Shown: positions 9,729 to 19,939, counted from the stretch's first letter. The stretch: DNA of 64,000 bases from Microvirga pudoricolor (GCF_016892705.1 NZ_JAFEMB010000001.1:1488001-1552000); one strand, 5' to 3'. Made by a program: numbers and translations. Notes: generated by a model from the letters alone, not told the origin.

Positions 9729-10763
9729 ATGAGCGGAGCGCAAACTGGCATGCAGGAGAATGGCCCCGGGGCCCCCAATGGAGCCCCAAGCGTGATCGGG
9801 ATCAGCGTGGTGGTGCCGTCCTACAACCAGGGCCGGTTCATCGACGACACGATCCGCAGCCTGCTCGACCAGGATTATCCCGACCTCGAAATCCTGGTGA
9901 TGGACGGCGGCTCCACGGACGACACGGTGGAGCGGCTCAAGGCCTATGGCAGCCGCATCCGCTGGATCTCCGAGAAGGACGAGGGCCAGTCCGACGCCAT
10001 CGTGAAAGGGTTCGCCCAAACTTCGAAACCCTGGATCACCTGGCTCAATTCCGACGACTTCCAGTGCGACCGGGCGCTCTGGCGCGTGAACGAGGCCGTC
10101 AAGGCGCAGCCGGACGCCGAGGTGGTGATCGGCGGCGGGCACTACACCCATGAGGACGGCTCGTTTCTGCGCGACTACCCCACCGTCGACGTGGGGCCGA
10201 ACGTGGACATGCGCCGGGAGATGTTCGAGAAAGGCTACGTGGCCCAGCCCTCGATCTTCTACACCCGCGCACTTTACGACCGTGTCGGCGGCCTCAACCG
10301 CGCGCTTCATTTCTGCATGGATTACGAGCTTTGGGCGCGCTTTGCCGTGGCGGGCGCGCGCTTTGCCCGGGTGGAGGCCGACATCTCGGCCAACCGCTGG
10401 TACGAGACCACCAAGACCGCGGCCCAGATCTTCGACCTCTATGCCGAGGTGGTGGCGACCCAAAAGCGCCTCTTCGGCCGCGTGTCGCCCTATTTCGTGC
10501 AGGCGATCAGCGATCACCTCTACACCAAGTTTCACGCCCAGTTCTTCGGCGACAGCGGCCACCTGCTGCTGCGCTGGGTCTGGTTCAAGGCGATCTGGGT
10601 GGCGCTCAACGCCACGGCGCCGGGCTATTGCGTGGGGGGCCTGTTCCGCCACACGCTCGCCAAGTCGGGCCCTGCGGTGGGGGACTCCATGACGGTCCGG
10701 GATTGGACCAACGGCGTCAGGGCCTACCTGCGCCGCAGACGCGCCGCGCGGGCCGGCGGCTAG
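9729..10763 (+). CDS. Glycosyltransferase family 2
   Basis: A 344-aa GT2 transferase with VVVPSYNQGRF, VMDGGSTDDT and WLNSDDFQ. The GT2 core is close to that of the upstream fusion protein (both have the SYNQGRF phrase and ISEKD/VSEKD-x-GQ), which suggests a local duplication. The catalytic Asp is probably in FCMDYELW. The next gene starts 3 bases after its stop, so the two are in one operon. Sugar specificity is not readable. Confidence 0.88.
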   Translation: MSGAQTGMQENGPGAPNGAPSVIGISVVVPSYNQGRFIDDTIRSLLDQDYPDLEILVMDGGSTDDTVERLKAYGSRIRWISEKDEGQSDAIVKGFAQTSKPWITWLNSDDFQCDRALWRVNEAVKAQPDAEVVIGGGHYTHEDGSFLRDYPTVDVGPNVDMRREMFEKGYVAQPSIFYTRALYDRVGGLNRALHFCMDYELWARFAVAGARFARVEADISANRWYETTKTAAQIFDLYAEVVATQKRLFGRVSPYFVQAISDHLYTKFHAQFFGDSGHLLLRWVWFKAIWVALNATAPGYCVGGLFRHTLAKSGPAVGDSMTVRDWTNGVRAYLRRRRAARAGG

Positions 10764-10766
10764 AAC

Positions 10767-11636
10767 ATGCGCATCTCGATCGTCACGCCAGCCCTCAACA
10801 GTCGCAGCTTCCTGGGCCCCACCATGGACGGCGTGCTGGCGGCCGACCATGGCGATCTGGAATACATCGTCATGGATGGCGGCTCCACGGACGGCTCGCA
10901 GGACGTGATCGCGGCGCGGCGGAACCGGCTGAAGGCGGCCGTGAGCGCCCCCGACGAGGGGCTCTATGACGCCCTCAACAAGGGTTTCGCGCTCAGCACC
11001 GGCGAGATCATGGGCTGGATCAACGCGGGCGACGCGCTGTTTCCCGACAGCCTGCGCATTCTCGACGAGATTTTCACCGTTCATCCCGAGGTCGAATGGG
11101 TGACGAGCCGCGTCATCAGCTTTCTCGACGAGCGGGGCCGCCTCGTGGAGCAGGCCATGCACTGGGGCATCGACCGCGACGGCTACCTGCGCGGCGAGCA
11201 CCTGCCGGGCTTCTCGCGCGGGCGCTCGCTCAGCCTGATCCAACAGGAATCGACCTTCTGGCGCCGGTCCCTCTGGGAGCGCGCCGGCGCGAGGCTCGAC
11301 ACCTCCTACCGCCTCGCGGCGGATTTCGAGTTGTGGGCGCGCTTCTTCCGGCATGCCGAGCTGTGGTCCATCTCGGCGCCTTTGGGAGCCTTCCGTCGCC
11401 ACGCGGACCAGCTCAGCGCGATCCACTGGGACAAGTATCTGGCCGAGGCCAAGCGGGCCCTGGAAGCGACCGGCGCGCGTCCGCGCAACGGCCATGCGCA
11501 GAGCCTGTCCGTCGGCCTTCGCCGCTCCCTGCCCCGCTCGCTTCGCCCCCTCGCGTCGCGGTTGCGCCTGTTCCGGGCCGCCCCGTTCTGCGAATTCGAC
11601 ACCCAGGGCCAGACATGGCGCCTGACGCGCTTTTGA
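10767..11636 (+). CDS. Glycosyltransferase family 2
   Basis: A 289-aa GT2 transferase. SIVTPALNSRSF, VMDGGSTDGS and MGWINAGDALF mark the donor-binding core; the usual DD of the DXD region is replaced by GDA, a common WcaA-like variant. It starts 3 bases after the preceding transferase. fcl follows after 38 bases, so all are probably co-transcribed. Confidence 0.87.
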   Translation: MRISIVTPALNSRSFLGPTMDGVLAADHGDLEYIVMDGGSTDGSQDVIAARRNRLKAAVSAPDEGLYDALNKGFALSTGEIMGWINAGDALFPDSLRILDEIFTVHPEVEWVTSRVISFLDERGRLVEQAMHWGIDRDGYLRGEHLPGFSRGRSLSLIQQESTFWRRSLWERAGARLDTSYRLAADFELWARFFRHAELWSISAPLGAFRRHADQLSAIHWDKYLAEAKRALEATGARPRNGHAQSLSVGLRRSLPRSLRPLASRLRLFRAAPFCEFDTQGQTWRLTRF

Positions 11637-11674
11637 GCTAAGAGCGCATCCGCTCAACCAATGGAATTCCGCCC

Positions 11675-12622
11675 ATGAGTCTCGCCCTGGAAGGCAAGAA
11701 GATCTTCGTCACCGGCCATAACGGCATGGTGGGCTCGGCCATCGTGCGGCGCCTGGAGCAGGACGGCATCGGATCGCTCACCGCGGGCCGCAAGGACGTG
11801 GACCTGCGCGACCAGGCGGGCGTGCGCGCCTTCATGGAGCGCGAGCGTCCGGACGTGGTGGTGATCGCGGCCGCCAAAGTGGGCGGCATCCATGCCAACA
11901 ACACGTATCCGGCGGATTTCATCTACGAGAACCTGATGATCGCCTCGAATCTCATCGAGGCGGCCCACCGCACGGATGTCCAGAAACTGCTGTTCCTGGG
12001 CTCGTCGTGCATCTATCCCCGCCTCGCGCCCCAGCCGATCAATGAGGATTCGCTGCTCACCGGGCCGCTCGAGCCCACCAACGAATGGTACGCGCTTGCC
12101 AAGATCTCCGGCATCAAGCTGTGCCAGGCCTATCGCAAGCAGCACGGGCGCGACTACATCTCGTGCCAGCCCACCAACCTCTACGGCCCCAACGACAACT
12201 TCAACCTGTCGACCTCGCACGTGCTGCCCGCCCTCCTGCGCAAGGCGCACGAGGCCAAGGAATCGGGCGCCGCGAGCATGAGCGTGTGGGGCACGGGTAC
12301 GCCGCGCCGGGAGTTCCTGCACGTGGACGACATGGCGGATGCCTGCGTGTACCTGCTGCGCCATTACAGCGGCGAAGTGCCCTTGAACGTGGGCTGGGGC
12401 GAGGACATCTCCATCGGCGAGGTGGCGGGCCTCATCAAGGATACGGTGGGCTTTGGGGGCGAGCTCGTCTTCGACACGAGCAAGCCCGACGGCACGCCGC
12501 GCAAGCTCCTCGACACGACCCGCATCAACGGGTTGGGCTGGAAGCCGAAGATCGCCCTCCAGGACGGCCTTAAAGGCTACTACGAGTGGTTCCTGGCCCA
12601 TCAGGCCGACTTCCGCGACTGA
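11675..12622 (+). CDS. fcl: GDP-L-fucose synthase
   Basis: A 315-aa epimerase/reductase (WcaG/NolK family) that turns GDP-4-keto-6-deoxymannose into GDP-L-fucose. VTGHNGMVG (12-20) binds NADPH, GSSCIYP is the family signature, and Y139-x3-K143 is the catalytic pair. Length is normal. It works directly after gmd, which lies 4.7 kb upstream on the same strand. Its stop is 5 bases before the next gene. Confidence 0.95.
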   Translation: MSLALEGKKIFVTGHNGMVGSAIVRRLEQDGIGSLTAGRKDVDLRDQAGVRAFMERERPDVVVIAAAKVGGIHANNTYPADFIYENLMIASNLIEAAHRTDVQKLLFLGSSCIYPRLAPQPINEDSLLTGPLEPTNEWYALAKISGIKLCQAYRKQHGRDYISCQPTNLYGPNDNFNLSTSHVLPALLRKAHEAKESGAASMSVWGTGTPRREFLHVDDMADACVYLLRHYSGEVPLNVGWGEDISIGEVAGLIKDTVGFGGELVFDTSKPDGTPRKLLDTTRINGLGWKPKIALQDGLKGYYEWFLAHQADFRD

Positions 12623-12627
12623 AACCG

Positions 12628-13488
12628 ATGTCACTCCCGCGGCGGACGGTCAGCGTCGTCGTTCCGGTCCACGACCGGATCGACAGCCTGCGCCGGGCCG
12701 TGCAATCGGCCCTCGACCAGACCCGGCCGCCGGACGAGATCGTCATCGTGGACGACGCCTCGCCCGAGCCCGTCACGGCCGAGGCGCTCGGCGTCGACGA
12801 TCCCCGCATCCGCATCCTGCGGCTCAGCCCCAATCGCGGCGCCGCCGGAGCCCGCATGGCGGGCGTCGAGGCGGCGAGGAGCGACCTCGTGGCGTTCCTG
12901 GACTCGGACGACATCTTTTGGCCCGGCAAGCTCGAAGCGCAGTTGCCGCTGCTGGAGGAGGCCGGTGATCTCGTGGCGGTCTCCTGCGGCTGGGAGGCCA
13001 GGGACGAAGCCACCGGACGGGCGATCACGCGCATCCCGATTCCGAGCGCCGATCCCGTCGATTTCGCGGGCGGCTGCTGGTTCAGCCCCGGCTGCACGGT
13101 GGTGATCCCGAAGCGCGCCTTCGCGGTCTGCGGTCCCTTCGATCCGCGCCTGCGCCGCCTCGAGGACCTCGACTGGTTCCTGCGCTTCGCGCTGGCCGGC
13201 GGCGCGTTGCGCGTCGCGCCCGTCATCGGCTGCACCATCGCCATCGGCCGGCGCGCCCAGCCCGGCCCCGTTTTCGAAGCCGCGGACCTGATCGAAGAGA
13301 AATTCTCGGCCGGCCGTGACCCGAACGTCACGCCCAAACTCCTGCGCCACCTTCGCGCCTGGCTCGACGTGGAGCGGGCGGTGGCGTTGCGCAACGGCGG
13401 GCGGTGGTTTGGGATGGCGGCGGCGCTCGCGCGCTCCCTGGCCCTGGTGCCCCGGACGGGGGTGCAGCTCAGAGCCTGGTGGTCCTGA
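12628..13488 (+). CDS. Glycosyltransferase family 2
   Basis: A 286-aa GT2 transferase with VSVVVPVHDRIDSL, IVDDASPEP and AFLDSDDIFWPGKL, the last giving a full DSDD metal site. ATG 12628 is preferred over the upstream in-frame start at 12586 because it lies 5 bases after the fcl stop and the fold begins at once. It ends the plus-strand operon; the next gene converges on it with a 12-base gap. Confidence 0.88.
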   Translation: MSLPRRTVSVVVPVHDRIDSLRRAVQSALDQTRPPDEIVIVDDASPEPVTAEALGVDDPRIRILRLSPNRGAAGARMAGVEAARSDLVAFLDSDDIFWPGKLEAQLPLLEEAGDLVAVSCGWEARDEATGRAITRIPIPSADPVDFAGGCWFSPGCTVVIPKRAFAVCGPFDPRLRRLEDLDWFLRFALAGGALRVAPVIGCTIAIGRRAQPGPVFEAADLIEEKFSAGRDPNVTPKLLRHLRAWLDVERAVALRNGGRWFGMAAALARSLALVPRTGVQLRAWWS

Positions 13489-13500
13489 GCCGCCGGAGGC

Positions 13501-15582
13501 TCACGCGCCCGTCGCCCGCAAGGACAGCGAGTGGAGGCCCAATCCGAGCTTCCGGGTATCGGGAGAGGTGGGAACCAGCTCCTGGGCGGAGGTCGGCTCG
13601 GCGATCTCGAACTTGATCGTCAGGCGGCCGGGCGTGCTGCGCAGGGCGTTGTCGGGGATCGGGAACGACACCCGCTGCTCGCGCGTATCGTCGGCATATT
13701 GCAGGGTCCCGATAAGTTCCTTGTTGGCGTAGACCCGCACGGTCTGCCGGCCCTTGGTCGACAGGAAGCCGCGGGTGTCGAGGTCCAGCGAGAGGTGCTG
13801 GGCATCGGCCGGGAGCCGGAAGGACAGGCCCGCGGCCGATCCGCTGGTCCAGCTCCCCCAATCCTCGGCGGATCCCCAGCCATAGAAACGGAATCGCTGG
13901 CTGTTGCCGCCCTCCTTGAAGCTCACCGTCTCGCCGATGGGCGCGGGCGCTCCGGCATGCTGCCAGGAATCCTCGTTCCAGAGCGGCGATCCCACCACAT
14001 AGCGCGTGATCGACGGAAGCTTGTTGGTGCGCCAGTACTGCGTCAGCCATTGATAATGGTTGAACACCCGGCCGTCCGGCGACGTCTGGCGCGCGATGGC
14101 GCAATCGCCCACGCTCTCGCAGATGATCTTCGACGCATCCGCAAGGCTGATCGGCTGGTCGGAGAACCGAACGTCCCCTTTGGCGCCGATGGGCTTGAAC
14201 GCGAAGGTCGGGTTGGCGCTGCCCATCAGGGACGGCAGAAGCCCCGACGTCAGATCGCTTCGCGCGTTGGCCAAACCGATCCCGTGATCGGCGAAGACCG
14301 CGATGGCCGTCTTGTCGTAGAGGCCTTTCTTCTCGAGCTCGCCGAAGAAGACGCTCAGGGCCTTCAGGCCGCAATGGACATGCGTCTTGAAGCTCCGCCG
14401 CGTGGTTTGCCGCGACTCGCCCACATAGGTGCAGCTCTCGTCCATCACGGAGGGCTGGTGGGTGCTGAACAGGTGGAGATACTTGGCCGTGGGCTGGCCC
14501 GCGCTGTCATCGAGGCGCTCGGCCATCTGCAGCAGCACGTTGTTGCCCCGGACCGAGTGCTGGATCAGCCGGGGATCGCGCAGGAACGGCGCGAAGGTCC
14601 AATCGCCCCTGTTGTAGACGGCATCCTTGAGTGCGAGCGGCGCCAGACGCAGCAGGGAGACGTCCAGCAGGTAGGCCGCATCCCGCGAGAGAGCGGACTT
14701 GCGTCCCCCGAGAACCGACGCATCGCCCGGACACATCGCAATCTTTTCGGGGCAGATGCCCAGGATGGGATTGACCAGGGCCGTGTCGTATCCCTTGTCG
14801 GCCAGCTGGTTCAGGAAGGAGCCCTTCGCGATCGTCTTCTGATAATAGTCCGGAACGGGGATCGTCCCGTCGTATTCGATGCCGGAATGAATCGCCGGAA
14901 CGGACAGGTATGTCGTCGGCGCAACGCCGGCCGTGTCGGGATAGTACGTAAAGCCCTTGAACGCGGCCGCGATCTTCGGGTCTTCCTTGAGGATCTCCTC
15001 GAACACGTCGCTCTGCATGGAGTCCAGGAGAACGACGAGAACGTTCTTGTCCTTCGAGAAGCGATAGAGCTTCGACAGGTCGGTCTCGGACATGTCGGAC
15101 ATCGGATGGGCGGCGATCACCGGCCAGGCCGAGTAGGCGTTGCCGCCGGCCACCAGCAGGAGCCCGAGAGCCAGGATGGCGGGCCGCGCCTTCGCGAACA
15201 AGAACACGAGGGTCATGCCGACCAGGATCGCCAGAAGCTCGAGCCCCGATTGCCAGAAAGGCACGTTGAGGGACCATGTCTTTCCGTCGATCAATCCGAA
15301 CTGATAGACGATGAAATTTCCGTAGAACCAAGCGTAAACGGCAAGCGCGCCCATCAGGGAGGCCCAGATCAGGGCATAGCGCCGGGGAAGCAGCAGCGCC
15401 GGCACGAGTCCGATCGCAACCGGGATCGCCATGAACTTGGCGTAGACCCCGATCATGTTCTGGATCGAGAATGAGAATTCGGACGTATTGCCGGCGAAAA
15501 TGCCGGCCGGGAGCGCAACGAACAGGATAACGGAAATGAGAATTCCGGCGGCGAGGCCGAGAAGAGCGGATTGGGAACGCAT
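13501..15582 (-). CDS. Membrane-anchored sulfatase/phosphotransferase-like protein with one C-terminal beta module
   Basis: A 693-aa protein: about five N-terminal membrane helices (to about 190), then an alkaline-phosphatase-superfamily domain facing the periplasm. VVLLDSMQSDVF begins the metal site, GVAPTTYLSVPAIHSG probably holds the Thr nucleophile, and FADHGIG supplies metal ligands. The last 130 residues or so form a beta-rich module matching those in the 841-aa paralog. A role adding or removing phospho- or sulfo-groups on the polysaccharide is inferred. ATG 15582 is chosen over an upstream TTG. It is close to the paralog at 21795 over its first 480 residues. Confidence 0.8.
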   Translation of the reverse strand: MRSQSALLGLAAGILISVILFVALPAGIFAGNTSEFSFSIQNMIGVYAKFMAIPVAIGLVPALLLPRRYALIWASLMGALAVYAWFYGNFIVYQFGLIDGKTWSLNVPFWQSGLELLAILVGMTLVFLFAKARPAILALGLLLVAGGNAYSAWPVIAAHPMSDMSETDLSKLYRFSKDKNVLVVLLDSMQSDVFEEILKEDPKIAAAFKGFTYYPDTAGVAPTTYLSVPAIHSGIEYDGTIPVPDYYQKTIAKGSFLNQLADKGYDTALVNPILGICPEKIAMCPGDASVLGGRKSALSRDAAYLLDVSLLRLAPLALKDAVYNRGDWTFAPFLRDPRLIQHSVRGNNVLLQMAERLDDSAGQPTAKYLHLFSTHQPSVMDESCTYVGESRQTTRRSFKTHVHCGLKALSVFFGELEKKGLYDKTAIAVFADHGIGLANARSDLTSGLLPSLMGSANPTFAFKPIGAKGDVRFSDQPISLADASKIICESVGDCAIARQTSPDGRVFNHYQWLTQYWRTNKLPSITRYVVGSPLWNEDSWQHAGAPAPIGETVSFKEGGNSQRFRFYGWGSAEDWGSWTSGSAAGLSFRLPADAQHLSLDLDTRGFLSTKGRQTVRVYANKELIGTLQYADDTREQRVSFPIPDNALRSTPGRLTIKFEIAEPTSAQELVPTSPDTRKLGLGLHSLSLRATGA

Positions 15583-15683
15583 CGCGATTTCCAAGTGAAA
15601 GCAAATATCACAAAGCTCTATAGGAGGGGTCGCGCCTCATCAAGCGATGCCGCCCCGGGTGCGCGGGACATATGGCCTCGGCT

Positions 15684-18209
15684 CTAAGCGCCGGATTCGA
15701 ACCGCACGGACTCGACCGCGATCCCGAGCTTGCGGCCGACCGCTTCCCCGATCGGCTCGATCCGGCTCGGATCGATCTCGATGCGCGCGGGCCGCCCACG
15801 CTCCTCGGGCCGCAGCGGAAGGCTGATCGTCCGGTCACTCCAGGTGGTGGGCTCGGCCATCGTCCATCGCGCCACCTCGCGACCGTTCAGCTTGACGGCC
15901 AGCGTCTGGTTCTTGTGCGGATTCATGAAGCGGAGGGTCATGGTGACCGCGGGCGCATCGGGCAATGTACCGGACAGGACGGCGTCGTGGCCCAAAATCC
16001 AGGAAGCGGGCACCCCCGGCCCCTCGATGGACCATTTCTCGTTCACGAACTCCCGCGCGTTGGGGTCGTCGAATCGGACATGTCCCAGGGGCGCCTCGTT
16101 GAACGGCTGCCGCGCCAGGAAGGTCGGATCCGCGTACCGGGCGACATCCGCGTCAGCGACGGCCTGGACCCGGATCGATCTCACGGCGATTCCCTGGTCG
16201 CTGGTGCCGCGCTGGTCGAGGGCGCTGAACTTGGCAACATCGAGATCGATCCGCACGGGCTTGCCGGTCTCCTCCGGGAGCGGCTCGAAGATCACGGACG
16301 CCTCGGTCCAGTGCGGCGATGGCTGGATGTCCCATCGGGCCAGTTCGCGTCCGTTCAGTCTGGCGCGAACGACCTGGTCGGGATGAGGGTTCAGGAGCCT
16401 GACGGCAAGGCGCAGGCGCCCGCCCGCCGGCAATCGTCCCGAGATGGAGGCCGGATTGGCGATGGCCCAGGAGGCCCGCACGCCCGGCGCTTCCACGGAC
16501 CACCCGGAGCCCAGGAACCGGCTCGTGCGGGGATCCGCGAAATCCAGGAGGCCGAGCTCCTCGTCGGTCGCGACGCTGCGGGCGCCGTCCGCCGAGGACC
16601 AGGACGAGGGATCGCGCACATGGCCGCGGATGACGAACGATTCGGCCTTCGGCAGATGGGGGTGCTTCGCGTCGTCCGGATTGCGGTAGAACACGTAGGA
16701 TCGCTCCCGCTCGGTCGCGCTCGTGACGTCGTGGATGGCCATGCCGGGCGATTGGGGATCGATCCCGAACGGCTTCAGGATCGTCGGGTAGATGTCGATG
16801 AGGGAGACCGGCGCGTCGCTGGTGCGGAACGGCTCCTCGTCGCCGAAATCGTGGAACGCGAGGGTGGGATTGGCCGACGACATGACGTGGGGCGGCACGC
16901 CCGACCGTGACCCGCCCTTGAGGAATCCGTAGAGCGATCCGTGATCCGAGATCACGAACATCATCGTGTTCCTGAAGACGCCCAGGCGCCGCAGCGTCTC
17001 GATGTAGTCCCCGGTGCGCCGCAACAGGCAATGGGCCTGCCCCTGGAATTCCTTGAACGCCTGGCCCTGCTCCCGGACGGCGCAGTCCTGGCCGAGGACC
17101 GGGGGCAGATGGGCACCCCAGAAATGCAGGAACTTGAAGGTCGGGCCGCCGGCATCCGCCTTCGTGTCGCGGATCAGCTTGTCGAAGACCGCGAGGTCGA
17201 TTTCCGAATTCGTCGGCGGGGTGTTGTCGCACAGCCGGGCCAACCGGAACCGGCCCCGGTCATAGAAGATCTCCTTGAGAAACACCGGGAGCTGGCGAAA
17301 CCCGAACACGTCGTAGGCCGACCCGTAGCGGCGGCAGGCGGCGGCCTCGGCGTTGAGGAAGTCGGGCCTGTTCAGAAGCGGGATTCGGGACGCCTGCGTG
17401 CCTTGCGCGCCGAGCACCGTCTCGATCCGCGTCGGCATGACCCGGTTGAAATAGGCCGGGATCGTCTCCTGATCGGCCCCGTAGGGCTTGCCCGTCAGGA
17501 CCGTCGGGATGCTGAGCGCCGTCCAGGGGAACTGGCCGGTCGCATTGGTGTAGAGCCTGAATCCGTTGAACTTGCGGCGCAGGTCGGGGTCGCCCGCGAC
17601 GATCTGCTCGAAGACGTCGACCTGGAGGGTATCCAGGAGCAGCACGATGACGTTCCGGCCGCCGGCCGACACGCTGGTCATGCCCGGCAGCAGTTTCTTG
17701 TCCTTGAAGAAGCTCGTGGCGACCGCGTCTCCGCCGTTCAATTTCGGTTTGGTCCCCCCCGACAGGACCAGCCAGGCGCCGAAGCCGACACCCGCCACGA
17801 GCACCAGGGACAGAAACCGGCCATAGGCCGGAACCGCCTTGCGGGGCCAGGCCAGCGCCGCCCCCACGAGAACCAGGAGCGCACCGATCTCGAGCGCGCC
17901 CTTGAGCCGAAAGGACGAGAAATCGATGATCCGCCCGTCGAAGATCCCGAAATCCCAGACGAACACGTAAAATTGCAGGTAGAGATAGGTCGCAACCGCT
18001 CCGACGAGCGCCACGGGACGGAGATATCCCCTCGCGGCGGCGGCTTTCAGGCCGGCGCCCAAGAGAAGGGACGCCGCCAGGGCGGCGAGCAATGGCCATG
18101 CCAGCAGGGCCGAGAGGCTCAGATCGAGTTCCTCGCTTTGGGCGACGAGGAACAGCGGCCCGAGGACCACGACTTGAAGGACGAGCGCGAACGCGATCAG
18201 GAATGGCAT
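15684..18209 (-). CDS. Membrane-anchored sulfatase/phosphotransferase-like protein with two tandem C-terminal beta modules
   Basis: An 841-aa paralog of the proteins at 13501 and 21795. It has N-terminal membrane helices (to about 200) and then the hydrolase/transferase domain, with VIVLLLDTLQVDVFEQ, FPWTALSIPTVLTG (likely nucleophile region) and VISDHGSLYG. Residues about 554-683 and 710-841 are tandem copies of one beta-rich module. Both have SGxGW/NEKWS...PG-V-ASW, LNGRE-(L/V)-ARW, and GIAV-S-(I/V)-R near the end. The modules may bind glycan. The start has GAGGT upstream. Confidence 0.8.
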   Translation of the reverse strand: MPFLIAFALVLQVVVLGPLFLVAQSEELDLSLSALLAWPLLAALAASLLLGAGLKAAAARGYLRPVALVGAVATYLYLQFYVFVWDFGIFDGRIIDFSSFRLKGALEIGALLVLVGAALAWPRKAVPAYGRFLSLVLVAGVGFGAWLVLSGGTKPKLNGGDAVATSFFKDKKLLPGMTSVSAGGRNVIVLLLDTLQVDVFEQIVAGDPDLRRKFNGFRLYTNATGQFPWTALSIPTVLTGKPYGADQETIPAYFNRVMPTRIETVLGAQGTQASRIPLLNRPDFLNAEAAACRRYGSAYDVFGFRQLPVFLKEIFYDRGRFRLARLCDNTPPTNSEIDLAVFDKLIRDTKADAGGPTFKFLHFWGAHLPPVLGQDCAVREQGQAFKEFQGQAHCLLRRTGDYIETLRRLGVFRNTMMFVISDHGSLYGFLKGGSRSGVPPHVMSSANPTLAFHDFGDEEPFRTSDAPVSLIDIYPTILKPFGIDPQSPGMAIHDVTSATERERSYVFYRNPDDAKHPHLPKAESFVIRGHVRDPSSWSSADGARSVATDEELGLLDFADPRTSRFLGSGWSVEAPGVRASWAIANPASISGRLPAGGRLRLAVRLLNPHPDQVVRARLNGRELARWDIQPSPHWTEASVIFEPLPEETGKPVRIDLDVAKFSALDQRGTSDQGIAVRSIRVQAVADADVARYADPTFLARQPFNEAPLGHVRFDDPNAREFVNEKWSIEGPGVPASWILGHDAVLSGTLPDAPAVTMTLRFMNPHKNQTLAVKLNGREVARWTMAEPTTWSDRTISLPLRPEERGRPARIEIDPSRIEPIGEAVGRKLGIAVESVRFESGA

Positions 18210-18313
18210 GGGACCTCACGGCGGGCCCGTCCGGTCTTCAAGAGCCGCGCAAGCCTTGACCCTTGACGGAGGGCGGACCGGAACCCGCCCTATCCGTTCG
18301 ATGCGGACCGGAC

Positions 18314-19714
18314 TTAGCTCCGGTCGTAGAAGAACAGCGTGCGTCCGCTCTCCGAGACCACCTTCTGCTCGACGATCCGGGCCCGCTTGGTCAGTTGGCC
18401 CGCGAAGGTCTCGACGCTGTAATCGTCGAAGATGTCCTCGCGCAGGGCCAGCATGGTCTGCACGGTCTGGTCGTTCTTCGGCACGAACTCGATGACCCCG
18501 AGGGGCGCCCGATCCACGAGCCAGTCCACCACTTGCGGCAGGGGCACGTTCTTGGCGATGGCGAGGTGATGCTCGAAGGCGAGCGCGACCATGCCGTCGA
18601 CCTTGGCACGGTGGCCGAAGCCGGACCGCTCCGCCTGCATCCAGCCCTGGTCCGGGCTCGGATTGGAGGCGTCGAGCCACAGGGGCAGGAACTTGAGCTT
18701 GTCGGTCTGCGAGCGCGAGAAGGCGAGGTCCAGGGCGCGTTGGTCGAAGTCGAAGCCCACCACGTAGGAGGCGCCGCCCTCGAGGGCCGCCACGGAATAG
18801 TCGCCCGTGTTGCAGCCGATATCGATCATGATGCCCGGACGCGTCTTCGCGGCGAACTCGGCGACGAAGCGGCGCTTCTCCTGCGCCTCGGCGCTGCTGT
18901 AGGTGTTGTCCTTGGCATAATCGCCCCAGACCGTCTTGCCGGAGCGGGCCGGCTCGAGCTTGGCGATCCAATTGCGGAGCTGGCGCAGCATGCCCTCATA
19001 GGCCGTGCGGGACAGGGTGCGGGTGTTCTTGGCCTCCTGGATGGCCTTGGCCGGCGCGTTGGTGGCCTTGGCCTGGAGCTTCGCCTGCAGGATGACCTGG
19101 CTCAGCATGTTCCAGGACAACCGGCTGCTGAACGGCAGGGCCCGGGCCAGATCCGCCGTGGGGATGCCCTCCAGGCTGCCGCGATACCAGGTGTTGTGGG
19201 CGATGCCGAGAGACGATTGCAGCAGGAGCGGGTTCAGGAACTGCTCGCAGAACTGCCGATGGCCGATCCAGAACTCGCCTTTGCGATAGGGGCGGACCGA
19301 CAGGAGATCGATGAAGACGGGCTGCGACCCGATGAACTGGACATTGTAGGCCGTCGCGTCCGACAGGACGGCGTCCTGCGCCAGAAGGTCGAGCTGCAGG
19401 TCCAGGTGATGGAGCGCCGCCGCCTTCAGGGCCCCGAAGGACCACTCGTAGGGATACGAGATGAACGGGACCCGCGGGTGCTCCACCACGTAGGCGGCGC
19501 GCGCGAAGCCCTCCTGGCCCGCGGGCTTCTCGATCTCGCGGCTCTCGATCAGCAGGCCCTTCTGGGCCGCCGCTGAGAGAATGCCCTTGTCGCGAACCGT
19601 CTCGTAATCGGCGCGTGCGCGCTCGTTGATCGTCCTGAAGATGCGTCCGGCATCCTCATAAACATGTCCCGCGGGATCGCGGTAGGATCCCGCGTTACGT
19701 TGCGCAGCTGTCAT
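18314..19714 (-). CDS. SAM-dependent methyltransferase, NoeA-like
   Basis: A 466-aa protein. The C-terminal half is a class I methyltransferase with motif I MIDIGCNTGDYS near residue 295 and GFDFDQRALDLA as the acidic loop. The N-terminal half (SYPYEWSFGALKAAALHHLDL) is the part shared with proteins annotated as nodulation protein NoeA in Bradyrhizobium, where NoeA-type proteins act on fucose-bearing glycolipids. With gmd and fcl in the same locus, a role in methylating a fucose-containing glycan is reasonable but inferred. The ATG has only a weak ribosome site. Confidence 0.75.
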   Translation of the reverse strand: MTAAQRNAGSYRDPAGHVYEDAGRIFRTINERARADYETVRDKGILSAAAQKGLLIESREIEKPAGQEGFARAAYVVEHPRVPFISYPYEWSFGALKAAALHHLDLQLDLLAQDAVLSDATAYNVQFIGSQPVFIDLLSVRPYRKGEFWIGHRQFCEQFLNPLLLQSSLGIAHNTWYRGSLEGIPTADLARALPFSSRLSWNMLSQVILQAKLQAKATNAPAKAIQEAKNTRTLSRTAYEGMLRQLRNWIAKLEPARSGKTVWGDYAKDNTYSSAEAQEKRRFVAEFAAKTRPGIMIDIGCNTGDYSVAALEGGASYVVGFDFDQRALDLAFSRSQTDKLKFLPLWLDASNPSPDQGWMQAERSGFGHRAKVDGMVALAFEHHLAIAKNVPLPQVVDWLVDRAPLGVIEFVPKNDQTVQTMLALREDIFDDYSVETFAGQLTKRARIVEQKVVSESGRTLFFYDRS

Positions 19715-19726
19715 CGAAGAGGCCTA

Positions 19727-19939
19727 TTACTTCCCGTCGATCTGCTTGGCGGCGGACCGGCCGGTGAAGAAGGCCTTCACGCGCTGATAGTAGAGGGACA
19801 CAACGGTCACGCTGGCCGCGATGCCGCCGATCAGGGCCTGGAGCAGGATGCTGCCGGTGCCCGGATCCAGGTAGGCGTAGGCGGGAGTGGTCAGCAAGCC
19901 CAGGGCGAGCAGGCCCCAGATCATCGAACGGTGCTTCAT
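19727..19939 (-). CDS. Small secreted/membrane protein of exopolysaccharide loci
   Basis: A 70-aa protein with a signal peptide (cut after AYA, residue 22), the phrase YLDPGTGSILLQALIGG, then a hydrophobic helix and a short basic tail. The YLDPGTGS motif recurs in small proteins of bacterial polysaccharide clusters. Its function is unknown. The methyltransferase starts 12 bases after its stop, so the two are probably one operon. GAGAGAA precedes the ATG. Confidence 0.75.
   Translation of the reverse strand: MKHRSMIWGLLALGLLTTPAYAYLDPGTGSILLQALIGGIAASVTVVSLYYQRVKAFFTGRSAAKQIDGK

Noticed and set aside
15672..18266. Long plus-strand open frames opposite the sulfatase-like genes
   Set aside because: High-GC shadow frames; residues are mostly Arg, Gly, Pro and Ala with no family signal, while the minus strand encodes clear protein families.
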